A stretch of DNA of 64,000 nucleotides from Ixodes scapularis (Eukaryota; Arthropoda; Arachnida; Ixodida; Ixodidae), in the NCBI RefSeq assembly GCF_016920785.2, contig NW_024609857.1:129387094-129451093 (forward strand), given 5' to 3'. The notes below the pieces were generated by a model. The model made no database searches. It was not told where the DNA came from and saw nothing but the letters and a program-made list of their open reading frames with translations. Below, piece after piece: positions 10,819 to 20,540 of this stretch (within the stretch, counting starts at the first letter, position 1; each line of letters starts with the position of its first letter). The position numbers and the translations under genes are program-made.

Positions 10819-11336
10819 CAGTGTTGTAGGCGTCACTGAAAAAAAAAGTAATGAAATAGGTGATTCGTTACTTGCAAATATAAGGAACGCGTTGCCGCTA
10901 CCGATAAAAAGTAACGCGCGTTACTTCTGCGTTACTTTTTAAATTATGATTTAACACGTTTTACTGTTTTGACGATACAGGTATGCATAAGGTCATATTT
11001 CAAGAAACATAATGTTCATGCTGAAATCGAACATAACTACTTTATCTATTTTTACGGTTTCACCTAAATACTCACGAGAAAAAAACGCAAAGAAAACGCA
11101 GAAATCTCAGAATTTCATATGACTTGACGCCTAAAAACACGGAAAAAAATTTAAGTGTAATTTCTTTAAGACTTGGGAAGTAGTAACGAGTAACGTAACT
11201 ACGTAACTTGAAATAGTAACGTAAGTACGTTACCCGTTACTGTGTCGAAGAAGTAACGAGTAGGTTACTACGTTACTGAAAAACGTAACGCGTACCTGGT
11301 AACGCCGTTACTTGTAACGTGTTACCGCCAGGACTG
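10819..11336. mobile_element. 518-bp hAT-like MITE
   Basis: The ends are CAGTGTTGTAGGCG and, inverted, CAGTCCTGGCGGTAA, typical hAT terminal repeats. The flanks are CAGAACGG (10811-10818) and CATAACGG (11337-11344), an 8-bp target duplication with one difference. The subterminal regions are full of GTAACG/CGTTAC motifs on both strands (10880-10945 and 11180-11325). It encodes nothing and is nested inside the 2,991-bp element, between the THAP exon and the minus-strand gene remnant. Confidence 0.8.
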
Positions 11337-11407
11337 CATAACGGACAAGGCGTTACTGCTTGTCATGCATTGTGGTCATGAGGGTAGGAAGATATTATAC
11401 CTTGACT

Positions 11408-11755
11408 CGAAGACAGTGTGTGTATTTAATCAATTAATAAATACACTTCCGCAGACCCACTGTCTGCTGATCCCGCCGGCAGTGCGGAAACCGACTCGAA
11501 GTAATCGTAGGCCTTGAGAGACTTGTATGCCTGCACCGTGTCGGGCGTCAACTGGCTTGGAGAAAAAAACTGAATAAACGACGACGTGAGCCGTCAACCT
11601 CGCTGGCAGAAACTTCACGTCGGAAGTCCAGCAGGCCTTGTTTGCGGCGTACGGATCCTCAAGGCAACGCCGTCACGCACAGTACGTCTCGATACCGCTG
11701 CCGTTGAAGCTCGGGTAGCGAGCTCAAATAGTCGGCCATAACATACGACATACGT
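11408..11755 (-). pseudogene. decayed gene resembling N-terminus of YqaJ/SWIM-type tick proteins
   Basis: Three overlapping minus-strand frames join into one protein-like sequence: M-A-D-Y-L-x-S-L-P-E-L-Q-R-Q-R-Y-R-D near the start, then L-E-D-P-Y and V-K-F-L-P in a second frame, then Q-A-Y-K-S-L-K-A-Y-D-Y-F in a third, ending at a stop near 11425. At least two frameshifts are needed. The order and the A-Y-K-S-L-x-A-Y-x-F motif remind me of multi-copy arthropod proteins that carry SWIM zinc-finger and YqaJ-like nuclease domains further downstream. This is recall of a family, not a search result, and no SWIM or YqaJ domain is present here. It may be cargo or part of the transposon that carries it. 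Confidence 0.4.
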
Positions 11756-12086
11756 TGTCCAGAAATACGACGCACAAATGAAGATAGAAGCTTTCTCTAC
11801 AACGTCAACAAAGAGCGCACGCCATACAACGCAATGGCGAAAACACAGGGAGCTGGGCCGCTTTTGCCCACATAGCTTCCGCGCATGCGCGGCCTTCCGG
11901 CCGTGTTAGCAAACAGAACCGCTCCGTGTGTCGGTCTATACCCAATAAGCTTAACAAAATATACAAAAAATGACATTTTATTTTTTAAAAAGCTGATAAA
12001 ATTTAATGATAATAAATTGATATATGTTACGGATGATCCAACAGCCATCATATAAAAAGAAGAAAACAAAAATCGATGAGCTTTTC

Positions 12087-12215
12087 TCCGCATACGCTCA
12101 ATGGCCGGTGAGCTTTTCTCCGCGTCCGCCGGTTTTGCGGTGAGCTTTTCTCCGGTGAGTTTATCTCCGGTGAGTTTTTCTCCGATGAGCTTTTCTCCGG
12201 TGAGCTTTTTTACAG
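12087..12215 (-). repeat. right 15-bp tandem array of the 2,991-bp element
   Basis: The reverse strand reads about five copies of AGCTCACCGGAGAAA and variants (AGCTCATCGGAGAAA, AACTCACCGGAGATA), then spaced copies containing GCGGAGAAAAGCTCACCG. It is the inverted counterpart of the array at 9244-9410, including the spaced variants on the inner side. Confidence 0.85.
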
Positions 12216-12220
12216 GATTC

Positions 12221-12228
12221 ATTTACAT
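12221..12228. repeat. right 8-bp target-site duplication
   Basis: ATTTACAT, identical to 9222-9229, rejoins the interrupted repeat X sequence on the right-hand side. Confidence 0.85.
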
Positions 12229-13246
12229 CACACACAGTCAATGCTGCTGATGGTCTGAATGAATTGGCAGGTTATGCATAATATTTCGTTTTTTTATACC
12301 TCTGTTTTTAAGCAAAAACGCCGAAGCAGAAAAGCTGCATGCTGCTCGAGCAACATGTTAAATATAGTCTGGGTCATAGACAGAGAATCACAAGTAAGAC
12401 AGTCCAAGTACAGGTTCAAAGTAAAGAAAGAAGGTACATTTATTTCTTTACATTGCTCGCATTTGACCTTTGCTAGGTTCGGATAGTATTTCAATGGACT
12501 AGATTGGTGATATCTGTGGACTTGTTTATATCATTCCTCAAATAATGTACTACAAACGTAAGCGAAGGTGTCTAGCTCGTTATTAGTCCCTTACGCTCTA
12601 AAATTGAGATTTTAGCTAAACCAAATTGTCCTGAAGCCAAAATAAGAGAAACGTTTTTCACGCAAACTGTCACCCACCACAAGTTCTACATTTTCTGCTA
12701 CTAGTGCAGCATCTACCACTGGAGAACCGTTCGAATGCTTGCTGTTCCTTCCAGTTTTCTCTGTTCTCAGAGAGTCCAGCTGTAGGGAGTTTAGAGGCTG
12801 AGGAAGCTTTTGGGGAGCTGCAGCAGCGTCTCCTTTAATTGGAAATGGAAGTTCAAACTAAACAGTGTATTTTCCGAATACACAAGGTTGGAATAATGAA
12901 AGAATGACAGGAAAAAGTATAAATATTCCAAATTACGGTACTATTGCTGCGCCTATTTTGGGTAGTTCAATACATCTCACACAGGCCACTCAGGGCAATT
13001 CGGTCGGTTTTCCTATTACTATACAAACTAATTTCCAGTAATTGTGCATCCTCTAAGAAATAAAACATACTTGCATACGTGTACAAAGTATATCATTAAT
13101 TCACGAAGAAGCTACATTTAGGGAAAGCAACCCTGTTCCACGAGCACTTCAAGGGCACGCGCAGAGTCAGGGTCACGAGCTAATTTGCTGACCGCCCAAA
13201 GGTCTTTGATATAAATGCCATTTTAAATACCTGCAAGGCAGGATCT

Positions 13247-13362
13247 AATATTGACTTCTTGTAGACCCTGAGATAGGGAACAATAAAAAAACGGACGAAT
13301 TTCGTTATCTTCGTCTGTTTCTTTATTGTTCCCCATCTCAGGGTCTACAAGATGTCGATTCA
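13247..13362. repeat. long hairpin-forming palindrome
   Basis: The arms at about 13247-13299 and 13310-13362 are inverse copies of each other with roughly six differences in about 50 bp, separated by a 10-bp loop (TTTCGTTATC). The core of each arm is CTTGTAGACCCTGAGAT plus GGGAACAATAAA. It could be a fold-back element or the precursor-like hairpin of a small RNA. It lies just outside the 3' end of the LINE that starts at 13385. No target duplication was recognised. Confidence 0.7.
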
Positions 13363-13562
13363 TTACCAGCTTGTCTGCACTCACTGGTTGGTTGGTTGGG
13401 GTTTTATGGCGCAAAAGCATCTTAGGCTATGATGCGCCATGTACATACACTATTGCAGATAGGGTTTCGAAGAGGATAGAACTTTAGTAGTTGATGATAG
13501 GTTAAAACTATGGGTATGACTTGTAAGTAGTTATGAACATGAAGTTGGGTGTAAAATCATAG

Positions 13563-16500
13563 TCAGTGTAAAAGGCCGATAGCTTTCAAGAAGCTAAAAA
13601 CGCTGTGATGCGGAACTAATGATTCGTTGCCAAGCAAAATAGGAAGGTTTAAAGGCGTATGTTCTTTATATAGCTGAGAAAAATGTTTCCGTCGGTCTAG
13701 GTCATAAGCAGGGCATTCTAATAATATGTGTGCGACAGTTAAAGGATTATTGCAGTGCTCGCACTCTGGGGCTTCCTCCCTGCGCAGAAGGTGGCCATGG
13801 GTGAGGTGCGTATGCCCTATCCTTAGCCGACACAGGACGACCTCATAAAAGCGTTCACGGTGTCTTGCACTCTCCCACTCACTAAGCAGTGGCTTTACAG
13901 TATGCAGCTTGTTATTTACTTCTTCATTCCATTCTTGCTGCCACTTCTCTCTTATACGATGCCTTAAAAGTCTGTGATAGTCTTTATATGGAATGTCATG
14001 CAGTTCAACTTCTTTGTCACCAGCAGAACTGGCTGCAAGGTCTGCTTCCTCATTACCCGGTATACCAACATGGATAGGGACCCAGCAAAAGACTATTTTA
14101 ATGTTCCTTTTGGAAGCATCAATGATTTTATTCTGCAACTCTATGATTATTGGGTGTTTAGAGGTATTTAGTGATGAGAGCGCTCTCAATGAACTGAGTC
14201 AATCAGTATACACAACTGACTTCATGCTCTTCGTTTCTATAATATGATTAGCTGCCAGGCGGATACCACATAGTTCAGCTGTTAAAATAGTAGCTGTATA
14301 TGCAATTCGTTGAACATAGCGAACAGAGGGGCCAACCATAGCACATCCAACAAACGTTTCTGTCTTGGTGCCATCTGTGTAATACGAGCTGTGACCAGCG
14401 TATCTACTTTGGATTTCATAAAATTCCTGTTTGATACATTCTGGTAGGGTGTCTTTCTTTCTGAACTTAGTCAGTGAAAAGTCACACAAAATGAGGCTAT
14501 ATTCCCACGGAGCTATTGCTTGAGGTACGGGGGTCACGGGCATTGTAGTGCTCAGTCCAACCGAATCAGCTGCAGCTGCATTTCTCATACTAAAAGGCGG
14601 GATTACAGAGGGCTTGTTGTCAAAGGTGCGCTTATATCTTGTTTCTTCTATAGCCTCGCGTGTAGGATGCAGGGTGAGTGAACGTATTCGAAGGGAATAC
14701 ATAAATCCCAAAGCAAACCTTCGCTTTTCCAGAGACCATTCATTTGTCTCTGCATAAAGGCTGGGGATAGGCGACGTGCGAAATGCACCTGTAGACAGTC
14801 GCAATCCCTGGTGATGAATGGGGTCAAGCATTCGAAGAGCTGAGGGCCTTGCCGATCCATATACACAACTACCATAGCCGAGGCGTGAGCGAACCACTGA
14901 ACTGTAAATTCGGAGAAGACAGAGACGATCAGAGCCCCATGAGGTATGAGAAAGGACTTTAAGAATGTTTAGTGCTTTCTGGCATTTTACCTTAAGATAC
15001 CTAATATGAGAAAGAAAGGACAGTTTACTATCAAAAATAAGCCCTAGGAACCTCTGCTCCGGTTTTGTTGGAATTGGAGTGGAGTGCATGGTCACCGATG
15101 GATCTACTGTAGCTCCTCGTAAGCGAGAAAAGCAAACAGAAACTTTTTTTTCTGGTGAAAACCTAAAGCCATTTTGATCAGCCCGCTTGAGCAGATTGTT
15201 TACTGCTAATTGGACCCTACGTTCACAGAAAGCAATGTTACAGGATGAGACGGATATCTGAAGATCATCAACATAAAGTGAATACTGTACGGATGATGGG
15301 ATGGCCCGGGCTATCGAGTTTATTTTTATTATAAAAAGGGTGACACTCAATACGCCTCCCTGGGGAACACCGTTTTCCTGGCAGAATTCTCGAGAGTAGG
15401 TAGTGCCTAATTTGACACGAAAGGTACGTATCGCCAAATAGCTCTTTACGAATGCTAGCATCCTGCCTCGAATGCCATAGCTATACATATCTTGTAGGAT
15501 GCCATGCCGCCAGGCAGTGTCGTAAGCCTTTTCTAAATCGAAAAAGACAGAGAGGCAGTACTGTTTATTTACGAAGGCCTCACGGATGGTAGACTCCAAG
15601 CGGACAAGATGATCCAATGTAGATCGTGACGAACGGAAGCCGCACTGATATTTATCAAGAATATTTTCTTTTTCTAAAAAGTACACGAGTCACTTGTTAA
15701 GCATTCTCTCCAGAGTTTTGCTAAGACAGCTTGTTAGTGCTATTGGGCGGTAACTGGATGCACACGATGCATCCTTTCCAGGCTTAAGAAAAGGAATGAC
15801 GGTTGCCTCTCTCCAAGACGATGGAAATGTACTCTCCTGCCAAATGCGATTAAACAAAAACAAAATTATGTCGAGTGTGGAAGGGTGAAGGTGAGTAAGC
15901 ATATGGTAGTGAATTCCATCTGGTCCAGCAGATGTAGGTTTAGTTTCATGAAGTACCTGTTCCAGTTCATTCAGTGTGAGAGGTAAGTTGTATGCTTCTC
16001 GAGCTCCGCCGGATGTCCGCACGGATTGGAGTTCTGCTTGTCTCTTGTGTTTCAGAAATGCAGATGAACAATTCTGAGAGCTAGAAACACGTTCAAAGTG
16101 TTTCCCAAGGAGATCTGCCTGTTCTTCTAGGCTCTCAGGGCACAGTCCGTTTTCGGAAAGAAGCGGTACTGAGTAAGCCCGGTAATGCCCATTGACTTTA
16201 TGCACTCTATCCCAAACTTCCTTGGTGGTGGCAGTGCTGTTAATAGAGGAAGCATAACCTTGGAATGACGCTGTGAGACGCGGCGGATGTGTCTCGCATG
16301 AGCCTTCATCCGCTTGAAACTGATGAGATTAGTCACTGTTGGGTAACGTCTAAATATGCCCCATGCTCTGTTCTGCTTTTTTCTTGATTTTTCACAGTCG
16401 GCACTCCACCATGGTTTAGGGCGGCGGGGTAAGCGAGATGAAGTCATAGGGATAGCTAAAATTGCAGCATTGAGGATGTGGGCGCTAAGCAAATTGATGA

Positions 16501-17272
16501 GTTCATCGATAGACAGTTTGTTAAGCGATGTACAAGCGAGCTGGGTTGCTTGGCTGAAGACAGACCAGTTTGCTTTCTCAAACTTCCAACGGGGAGTTCG
16601 TGTAGGCACTGTAACAGGTGGATTTAGTCGGTTCAGAATGATAGGAAAGTGATCGCTCCTATAGGGGTTAGGATCGACAGCCCAGGAAAACAAAGGAAAT
16701 AATGTCGGATCGCAAAGAGACAGATCAATAGATGTAAAAGAATGAGTTGGGGCACTGAAATACGTAGATTCTGCTTTGTTCAATAAGCATATAGGTGTTG
16801 AGGAAAGAAAACGCTCTATCATCGAGCCACGTGTATCTCGTATTCTGCTACCCCAAAGAGGATTATGCGCATTGAAGTCACCGAGAATTAGGGCAGGTTG
16901 GGGTAATTGGTCGTGAAGTGATTCAAGCTCTTCGCGGGATACAGGATAGCTTGGGGGAATGTAAAGTGAACAGACGGTTATTAAACGGTCCAACAGAACA
17001 CGAACTGCCACGGCTTCCAGAGTGGTATTCAAAGGAACCTCAATACATGGGGTAGACGGCTGGACAACTATAGCTACTCCACCAGAACTGTGCGACGAAA
17101 GAGGTCTGTCCTTGCGAAAAACCTGAAAGCGCCTTAGGATATTAGAGTGACTATTGTTTAAGTGTGTTTCCTGAAGACAAAATGCTATAGGGTGATGCTG
17201 GTCTAACTGAGAGTGCACGTCATCGTAGTTTTGAAGCAACCCTCAACAGTTCCACTGCAGGAATGCTGCCAT
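13563..17272 (-). pseudogene. LINE-A ORF2: endonuclease, RT, RNase H polyprotein
   Basis: Reading 17272 to 13563, ORF2 encodes about 1,230 residues. It holds an AP-like endonuclease (L-G-D-F-N-A-H-N-P-L-W-G near 16875 and S-D-H-F-P-I near 16650), a reverse transcriptase (Y-R-P-I-A-L-T near 15740, G-V-P-Q-G-G near 15360, catalytic Y-V-D-D near 15275), an RNase H domain (Y-T-D-G near 14380; G-N-E-E-A-D near 14040) and a terminal finger C-x2-C-x8-H-x4-C near 13750. Three nonsense codons interrupt one frame: TGA after Q-W-N-C near 17243, TGA after M-L-N-K near 15688 (probably Trp TGG) and TGA after V-V-Y-T-D at 14199-14201. One frameshift lies at about 16205-16275. The RT has the variant YVDD instead of YADD. 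Confidence 0.85.
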
Positions 17273-17308
17273 TATGCATGAATTAGAAGAAAGACCATTC
17301 ATCAAGAC

Positions 17309-18625
17309 CTAAAAATCGATTTTGATGCGGGGTCCATTTTTCTTTTTAGATGTGTTCTTCGGCCTATCTGTGTTACCACAGGAAATCGAAGGTAAGGACT
17401 CCGAGCTTGAGAATGGCCTGTCGTCCTTGGACTTGGGCTCGCTCTCGTCCATCGGCTGATCAAGGGCCGCCTCTGGCTGATTCCTAGGGGCCTGCGACCC
17501 CGACGGCTCACCAGGTTTTCGGGCGCCTTCAGAGGGACGAGAAGGAAGTCCCCGACCTCGAGGCACCTGCGTTTTGGATGGCGCAGGGATTGAAGATCCC
17601 TGCGCTTGAATGGACCCCGAAGCGATAGGATCTACCTTTCGCTTTGGGGTTGAAGTGGTTTGTGCCACTCCAGATGAGGTTGAGGGGGACTCAGGGGGGG
17701 GGGGGGGGGGGGGACGCAGGTCGTCCGTTGACGTCTGCGTTCCCGTTGACGCCGTCGACCGCGCCGGTCCCCTGCGCGCGGCCTCGGCATAAGAGCCTTG
17801 AGAAATAAAAGAATATCTTTTCCGTGCTTCTGAGTAAGAAATAGTTTCTTTGGCCTTTAGTGAGAGAATTTCCTTCTCTCTCTTCCACAGGGGACAGCTG
17901 CGAAAATATGCTGGGTGTGTTCCTCGGCAGTTGACGCAAAGATGGGTATTGTTGCCACAGTTGTCGGAAGGGTGGCCAGTGCTTGCACATTTTGCACAGG
18001 TGGCTTTTCCTCTGCAGGTTAGTGACCCATGTCCAAAGCGCTGGCGGCGGAAGCAACGCCTTGGATTGGGGACGTAGGGGCGGACTTTGCAGTTGAGATA
18101 CCCGGCTTTAACAGTGGAGGGGAGCGTTGTCGAGTTGAACGTTAGCACAATGTGCTTTGTGTCCCGTTCTTCACCGTCGCGACGGATAGTGATACGCCGC
18201 ACAGCGACTACCTCTTGATCTTGAAGTCCCTCGAGTATCTCGTCGGTAGATATTCCAAGGAGATCATCTTCAGAGATGACACCCTGCGTGCTGTTCAGTG
18301 AGCAATGTGGAGTCACTGACACTTTGTAATCTCTTACTTGGTTAAGTGCAAGAAGTGCTTTGCTTTGCTCAGCATTTGTGACCTCCACAAGCAGGTCGCC
18401 AGATGGAAGTTTTTTGGCTTTAAAGGATTTTCCTATCACAGTTTCTAGGGTCTTTGCGACCAAGAAAGGGGAAAGCTTTGCAAGTGGTTGATCTTCGTTC
18501 TCCGAGTGCATTACTATAAATTTTGGAAAATTCATGACTGGCAAGGTAAGGCTTGTTGATGTTGTCTCTTCGGTCCGGACCCTTTTCGGGGCCCGATCAA
18601 GGAAAGATTTAGCTTTAGTACCCAT
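17309..18625 (-). CDS. LINE-A ORF1, Gag-like nucleic-acid-binding protein
   Basis: An uninterrupted frame of 438 codons from ATG 18625; the frame is open further upstream but that part is 5' untranslated sequence without an ATG I would prefer. The product should bind element RNA and help integration. The C-terminal half has zinc knuckles: the first is damaged (C-F-R-R-Q-R-F-G-H, second Cys changed to Arg), followed by intact C-A-K-C-x4-H-x4-C and C-V-N-C-x3-H-x6-C. Next come a K-R-E-K-E-I-L helix and a low-complexity Pro/Ser-rich tail containing a poly-proline run encoded by C20 (17694-17713). The N-terminal part (P-F-L-V-A-K-T-L-E, L-P-S-G-D-L-L-V-E-V) resembles RNA-binding folds of I-group Gags. 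ORF2 begins about 37 bp downstream. Confidence 0.75.
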   Translation of the reverse strand: MGTKAKSFLDRAPKRVRTEETTSTSLTLPVMNFPKFIVMHSENEDQPLAKLSPFLVAKTLETVIGKSFKAKKLPSGDLLVEVTNAEQSKALLALNQVRDYKVSVTPHCSLNSTQGVISEDDLLGISTDEILEGLQDQEVVAVRRITIRRDGEERDTKHIVLTFNSTTLPSTVKAGYLNCKVRPYVPNPRRCFRRQRFGHGSLTCRGKATCAKCASTGHPSDNCGNNTHLCVNCRGTHPAYFRSCPLWKREKEILSLKAKETISYSEARKRYSFISQGSYAEAARRGPARSTASTGTQTSTDDLRPPPPPPPESPSTSSGVAQTTSTPKRKVDPIASGSIQAQGSSIPAPSKTQVPRGRGLPSRPSEGARKPGEPSGSQAPRNQPEAALDQPMDESEPKSKDDRPFSSSESLPSISCGNTDRPKNTSKKKNGPRIKIDF

Positions 18626-19242
18626 ATGAATGGGAAAAGGATTTCGGCACCTGCGGTGTGCCGCCCACCATCGAGCCCAACTTAGGGAGTAGTCAGCAGC
18701 CCATAACAAAATGGGCTTTGCTGGAACCGCTGATCTACTAGCACTTGCCCAGGTGCTATACCCAAGTGTGGTTAGGATAAGGGTATCTGCCACCACACAA
18801 GGTTGGCCTTTGCCGCCAAAGAAGGTGAAACAAAGGGAGAGGGAAGGGGAGAAAAGAGAAAGAGGGGATAGTAGAAGAAAAGGCGACTAGACTGAATCAT
18901 CCTGGCCGGGCCTTACCAGGACTCCTGTCTACGAGAAGCGGGGGCCGAAGTGGTGTATTGCCTCACCCGGGGGGCCCCGAAGGGTCCAAACCTACCCCGA
19001 GCTCGGCTCAACCACCAGGATGCCCTTTTCTCCGGACACGGGCTCGCCACGCACAGCCAGACGTGGGTGGGTTTTAGCCACTTTTTACTCAGGGTCTGTG
19101 GTGTCGCCAATGTGACTGGGGTCCGTGGTGACGCTACTCACCAAGCACCTAGCACCTAAGGTGCAGGCGCCCCCTGCGGGGCTCGGGGTCCGTGGAGGCG
19201 CCACTCTCCAAACACCTGCTTTCACAGGTGCCCCCTGCGGGG

Positions 19243-19700
19243 AACTCTATCACTGCTTACAAATGTAATATTCTCCTAAATCATGAACATGCAAGGAACA
19301 GAATTCCAGCGCCTCTAACACTTACGCCGCCGCTTCACCGACCCCTCGCACGATTGCCTTGTGTCGTGTGGACCGACAGGGAGTTTCGTCGGAGGAATTG
19401 CTTCCGCCGATAGCTTTCAGGATTTCTAGCACCTATTATAAAGGTAAAAGTGACACGCACGCTTCTAAAAGGTACGGAAGCCCATCGGTATCGGCCTAAC
19501 CCAAAGTATTGTACACCGGGCAAACGAGGCCCCACTCCTCACAGTGCTTGCGGCACACAACGGCCAAACCAGGAAACCACGGGGCACGAAAGCGAGCCGG
19601 ATGTGAAATCGCGAAGCGGAGTCCGTTTCTGACGTCACGGTACACCTTACCCAATCAGGGCGCGGTGTCCGCAGCGACGCTTGTGTTCTTTCTCGGGGAT
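19243..19700. other. unassigned DNA
   Basis: About 460 bp between LINE-A and the next MITE, moderately GC-rich, with overlapping short frames on both strands and no recognisable motif. Confidence 0.3.
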
Positions 19701-19843
19701 AATACTCGGCGACAACTTTTCTTGACAATGCAGTGGAGGTTACAGGCACACGTTTACTCTCCCAGTTTGAGCGCTGAATAAAGCAGTGCGCGGGCTCTTC
19801 TCCTCTCCACTGCATTGCCAAGAAAAGTTGTCGCCAAGTATTC
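19701..19843 (-). mobile_element. ~145-bp inverted-repeat MITE (family M145), copy 2
   Basis: Ends AATACTCGGCGACAACTTTT and, inverted, GAATACTTGGCGACAACTTT define inverted repeats of about 38 bp that run through CTTG(A/G)CAATGCAGTGGAG. It matches the element at 2179-2323 in reverse orientation, including the internal GTGCGCGGGC. Non-coding. Confidence 0.7.
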
Positions 19844-20352
19844 GCAACTCCACCGCCCTATATATAGGTGGCGGGGCGGTGGTTCCAAGATGGCGGAAGA
19901 GACGGGGATAGATTCTCCAGGACTCCCTGTGCGCCTGCTCGCTGACGCTGGTCAGCACGTTAAAAATGTTTTATTGGTCTACAAATGCGAAGCGGTTAGG
20001 GAAAGATAATATTACAGGTGACGGGAGATGTTGATACGCGTTAGGAAAACGAGCATGCTGATAATTAAAAGTTACAGAAACCTGAACTTGCGAAGCTTCG
20101 TAGTGGGCGAGCGCGTTTCAAGTACTGGCCACGTCACTGTTTGTGGGAGAATATTTTTAGGGTGATGAAGATATCGTGTTCGCGCTTTGCCTGGCCATTA
20201 GTGCTATAAAAATGAGCCGCGCACGGTGACCGTGAAGCTCCGGAAGAGCAGCGTTCACAGTATTGATGTCTTCGTGTCACAAGCTCACAACTAGCTCCTC
20301 AACGCCTCGGTTTTAGTGTATTGGAACACGTGATCAAACTACTCTATGGTTA
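19844..20352. other. unassigned DNA
   Basis: Contains a TATATATAGG tract at 19859-19868 and a CG-rich flank, but no supportable gene, promoter or repeat. Confidence 0.3.
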
Positions 20353-20540
20353 TCGATAGGAAGTTTGCTACCGGAGGCTACCACAGGCTACCACAGGCTA
20401 CCTTGCGGTGTAGCATTACAACCGGAAGCTTGCGCTGCGCCTTTGAAGCACAATTTGTAGCGCGCGTGCAGGAGAGTTGCCGTGCTCACGGTAGCCAACG
20501 GTAGCCTGCGGTAACGCTATGCTAAAAATTCCTATTAACA
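20353..20540. mobile_element. small fold-back element with GGCTACC repeats
   Basis: The left end ATAGGAAGTTTGCTACCG and the right end, inverted as ATAGGAATTTTTAGC...GTTACCG, are imperfect inverted repeats. Near the left end AGGCTACCAC is tandemly repeated (20386-20405), and the inverse GGTAGCC recurs near 20490-20510. This looks like a non-autonomous inverted-repeat transposon of about 190 bp. The target duplication is unclear. Confidence 0.45.

Larger units (their letters stand above)
9230..12220. mobile_element. 2,991-bp DNA transposon with inverted minisatellite ends
   Basis: Boundaries are set by an exact 8-bp target duplication (ATTTACAT) and by the empty site at 4059-4066. Eight-base duplications are made by P-element and hAT superfamily transposases. 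Next to each end is an array of a 15-bp unit, AGCTCACCGGAGAAA, pointing inward in opposite orientation (9244-9345 on +, 12087-12215 on -); each array also includes the longer variant GCGGAGAAAAGCT. The very tips, TGGGCGGGTGAG and GAATCCTGTAAA, do not match each other well. Inside are a THAP-domain exon (+, 10465), a 518-bp hAT MITE (10819-11336) and a decayed gene (-, 11755-11408). THAP is the DNA-binding domain of P-element transposases, so a P-like origin is the simplest reading, but no RNase-H-fold transposase core is visible. Confidence 0.65.
8890..13160 (+). repeat. repeat X, copy 2 (split by a DNA transposon)
   Basis: The segments about 8890-9229 and 12229-13160 together match the reverse complement of repeat X copy 1. 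Matching landmarks include GACGTCACGG, GACGTCAGCTGTCGG, CAGGCAACGCATGAATCGCA and AGAAAAGCTGCATGCTGCTC against their inverses at 4330-3930. The 2,991-bp insertion at 9230-12220 separates the two halves at ATTTACAT. The region 12810-12850 is the uninterrupted form of the hAT-like insertion site in copy 1. Confidence 0.7.
13385..19242 (-). mobile_element. near full-length I-group LINE (LINE-A)
   Basis: Minus-strand non-LTR retrotransposon of about 5.86 kb. From 5' to 3' it has a 5' untranslated region (19242-18626) with hairpin-rich CCCCCTGCGGGG motifs, a Gag-like ORF1 with three zinc knuckles (18625-17309), and ORF2 (17272-13563) with endonuclease, reverse transcriptase, RNase H and a C-terminal zinc finger. 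A short 3' tail ends in (CCAA)n rather than poly(A), plus-strand TGGTTGGTTGG at 13385. An RNase H domain in ORF2 places it in the I/LOA/R1-type group. ORF2 is broken by only three in-frame stops and one frameshift, so the copy is fairly young. I could not identify a convincing target duplication, and the 5' edge is approximate. Confidence 0.85.

Noticed and set aside
9244..12215. Tandem arrays considered as CRISPR
   Set aside because: Units are head-to-tail without unique spacers, the genome is eukaryotic and no cas genes exist; they are minisatellite-like transposon parts.
17610..17792. + strand frames within LINE-A and LINE-B (for example 57409-57741, 59345-59647)
   Set aside because: They are antisense shadows of retrotransposon ORFs.
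18626..18796. Upstream extension of LINE-A ORF1 to 18796
   Set aside because: No preferred ATG, and the extra residues come from 5' untranslated sequence; ATG 18625 starts the Gag-like part.
13376..19255. Target duplication for LINE-A
   Set aside because: Candidate matches (CACT, TCACTG) are too short and positions of the ends uncertain.
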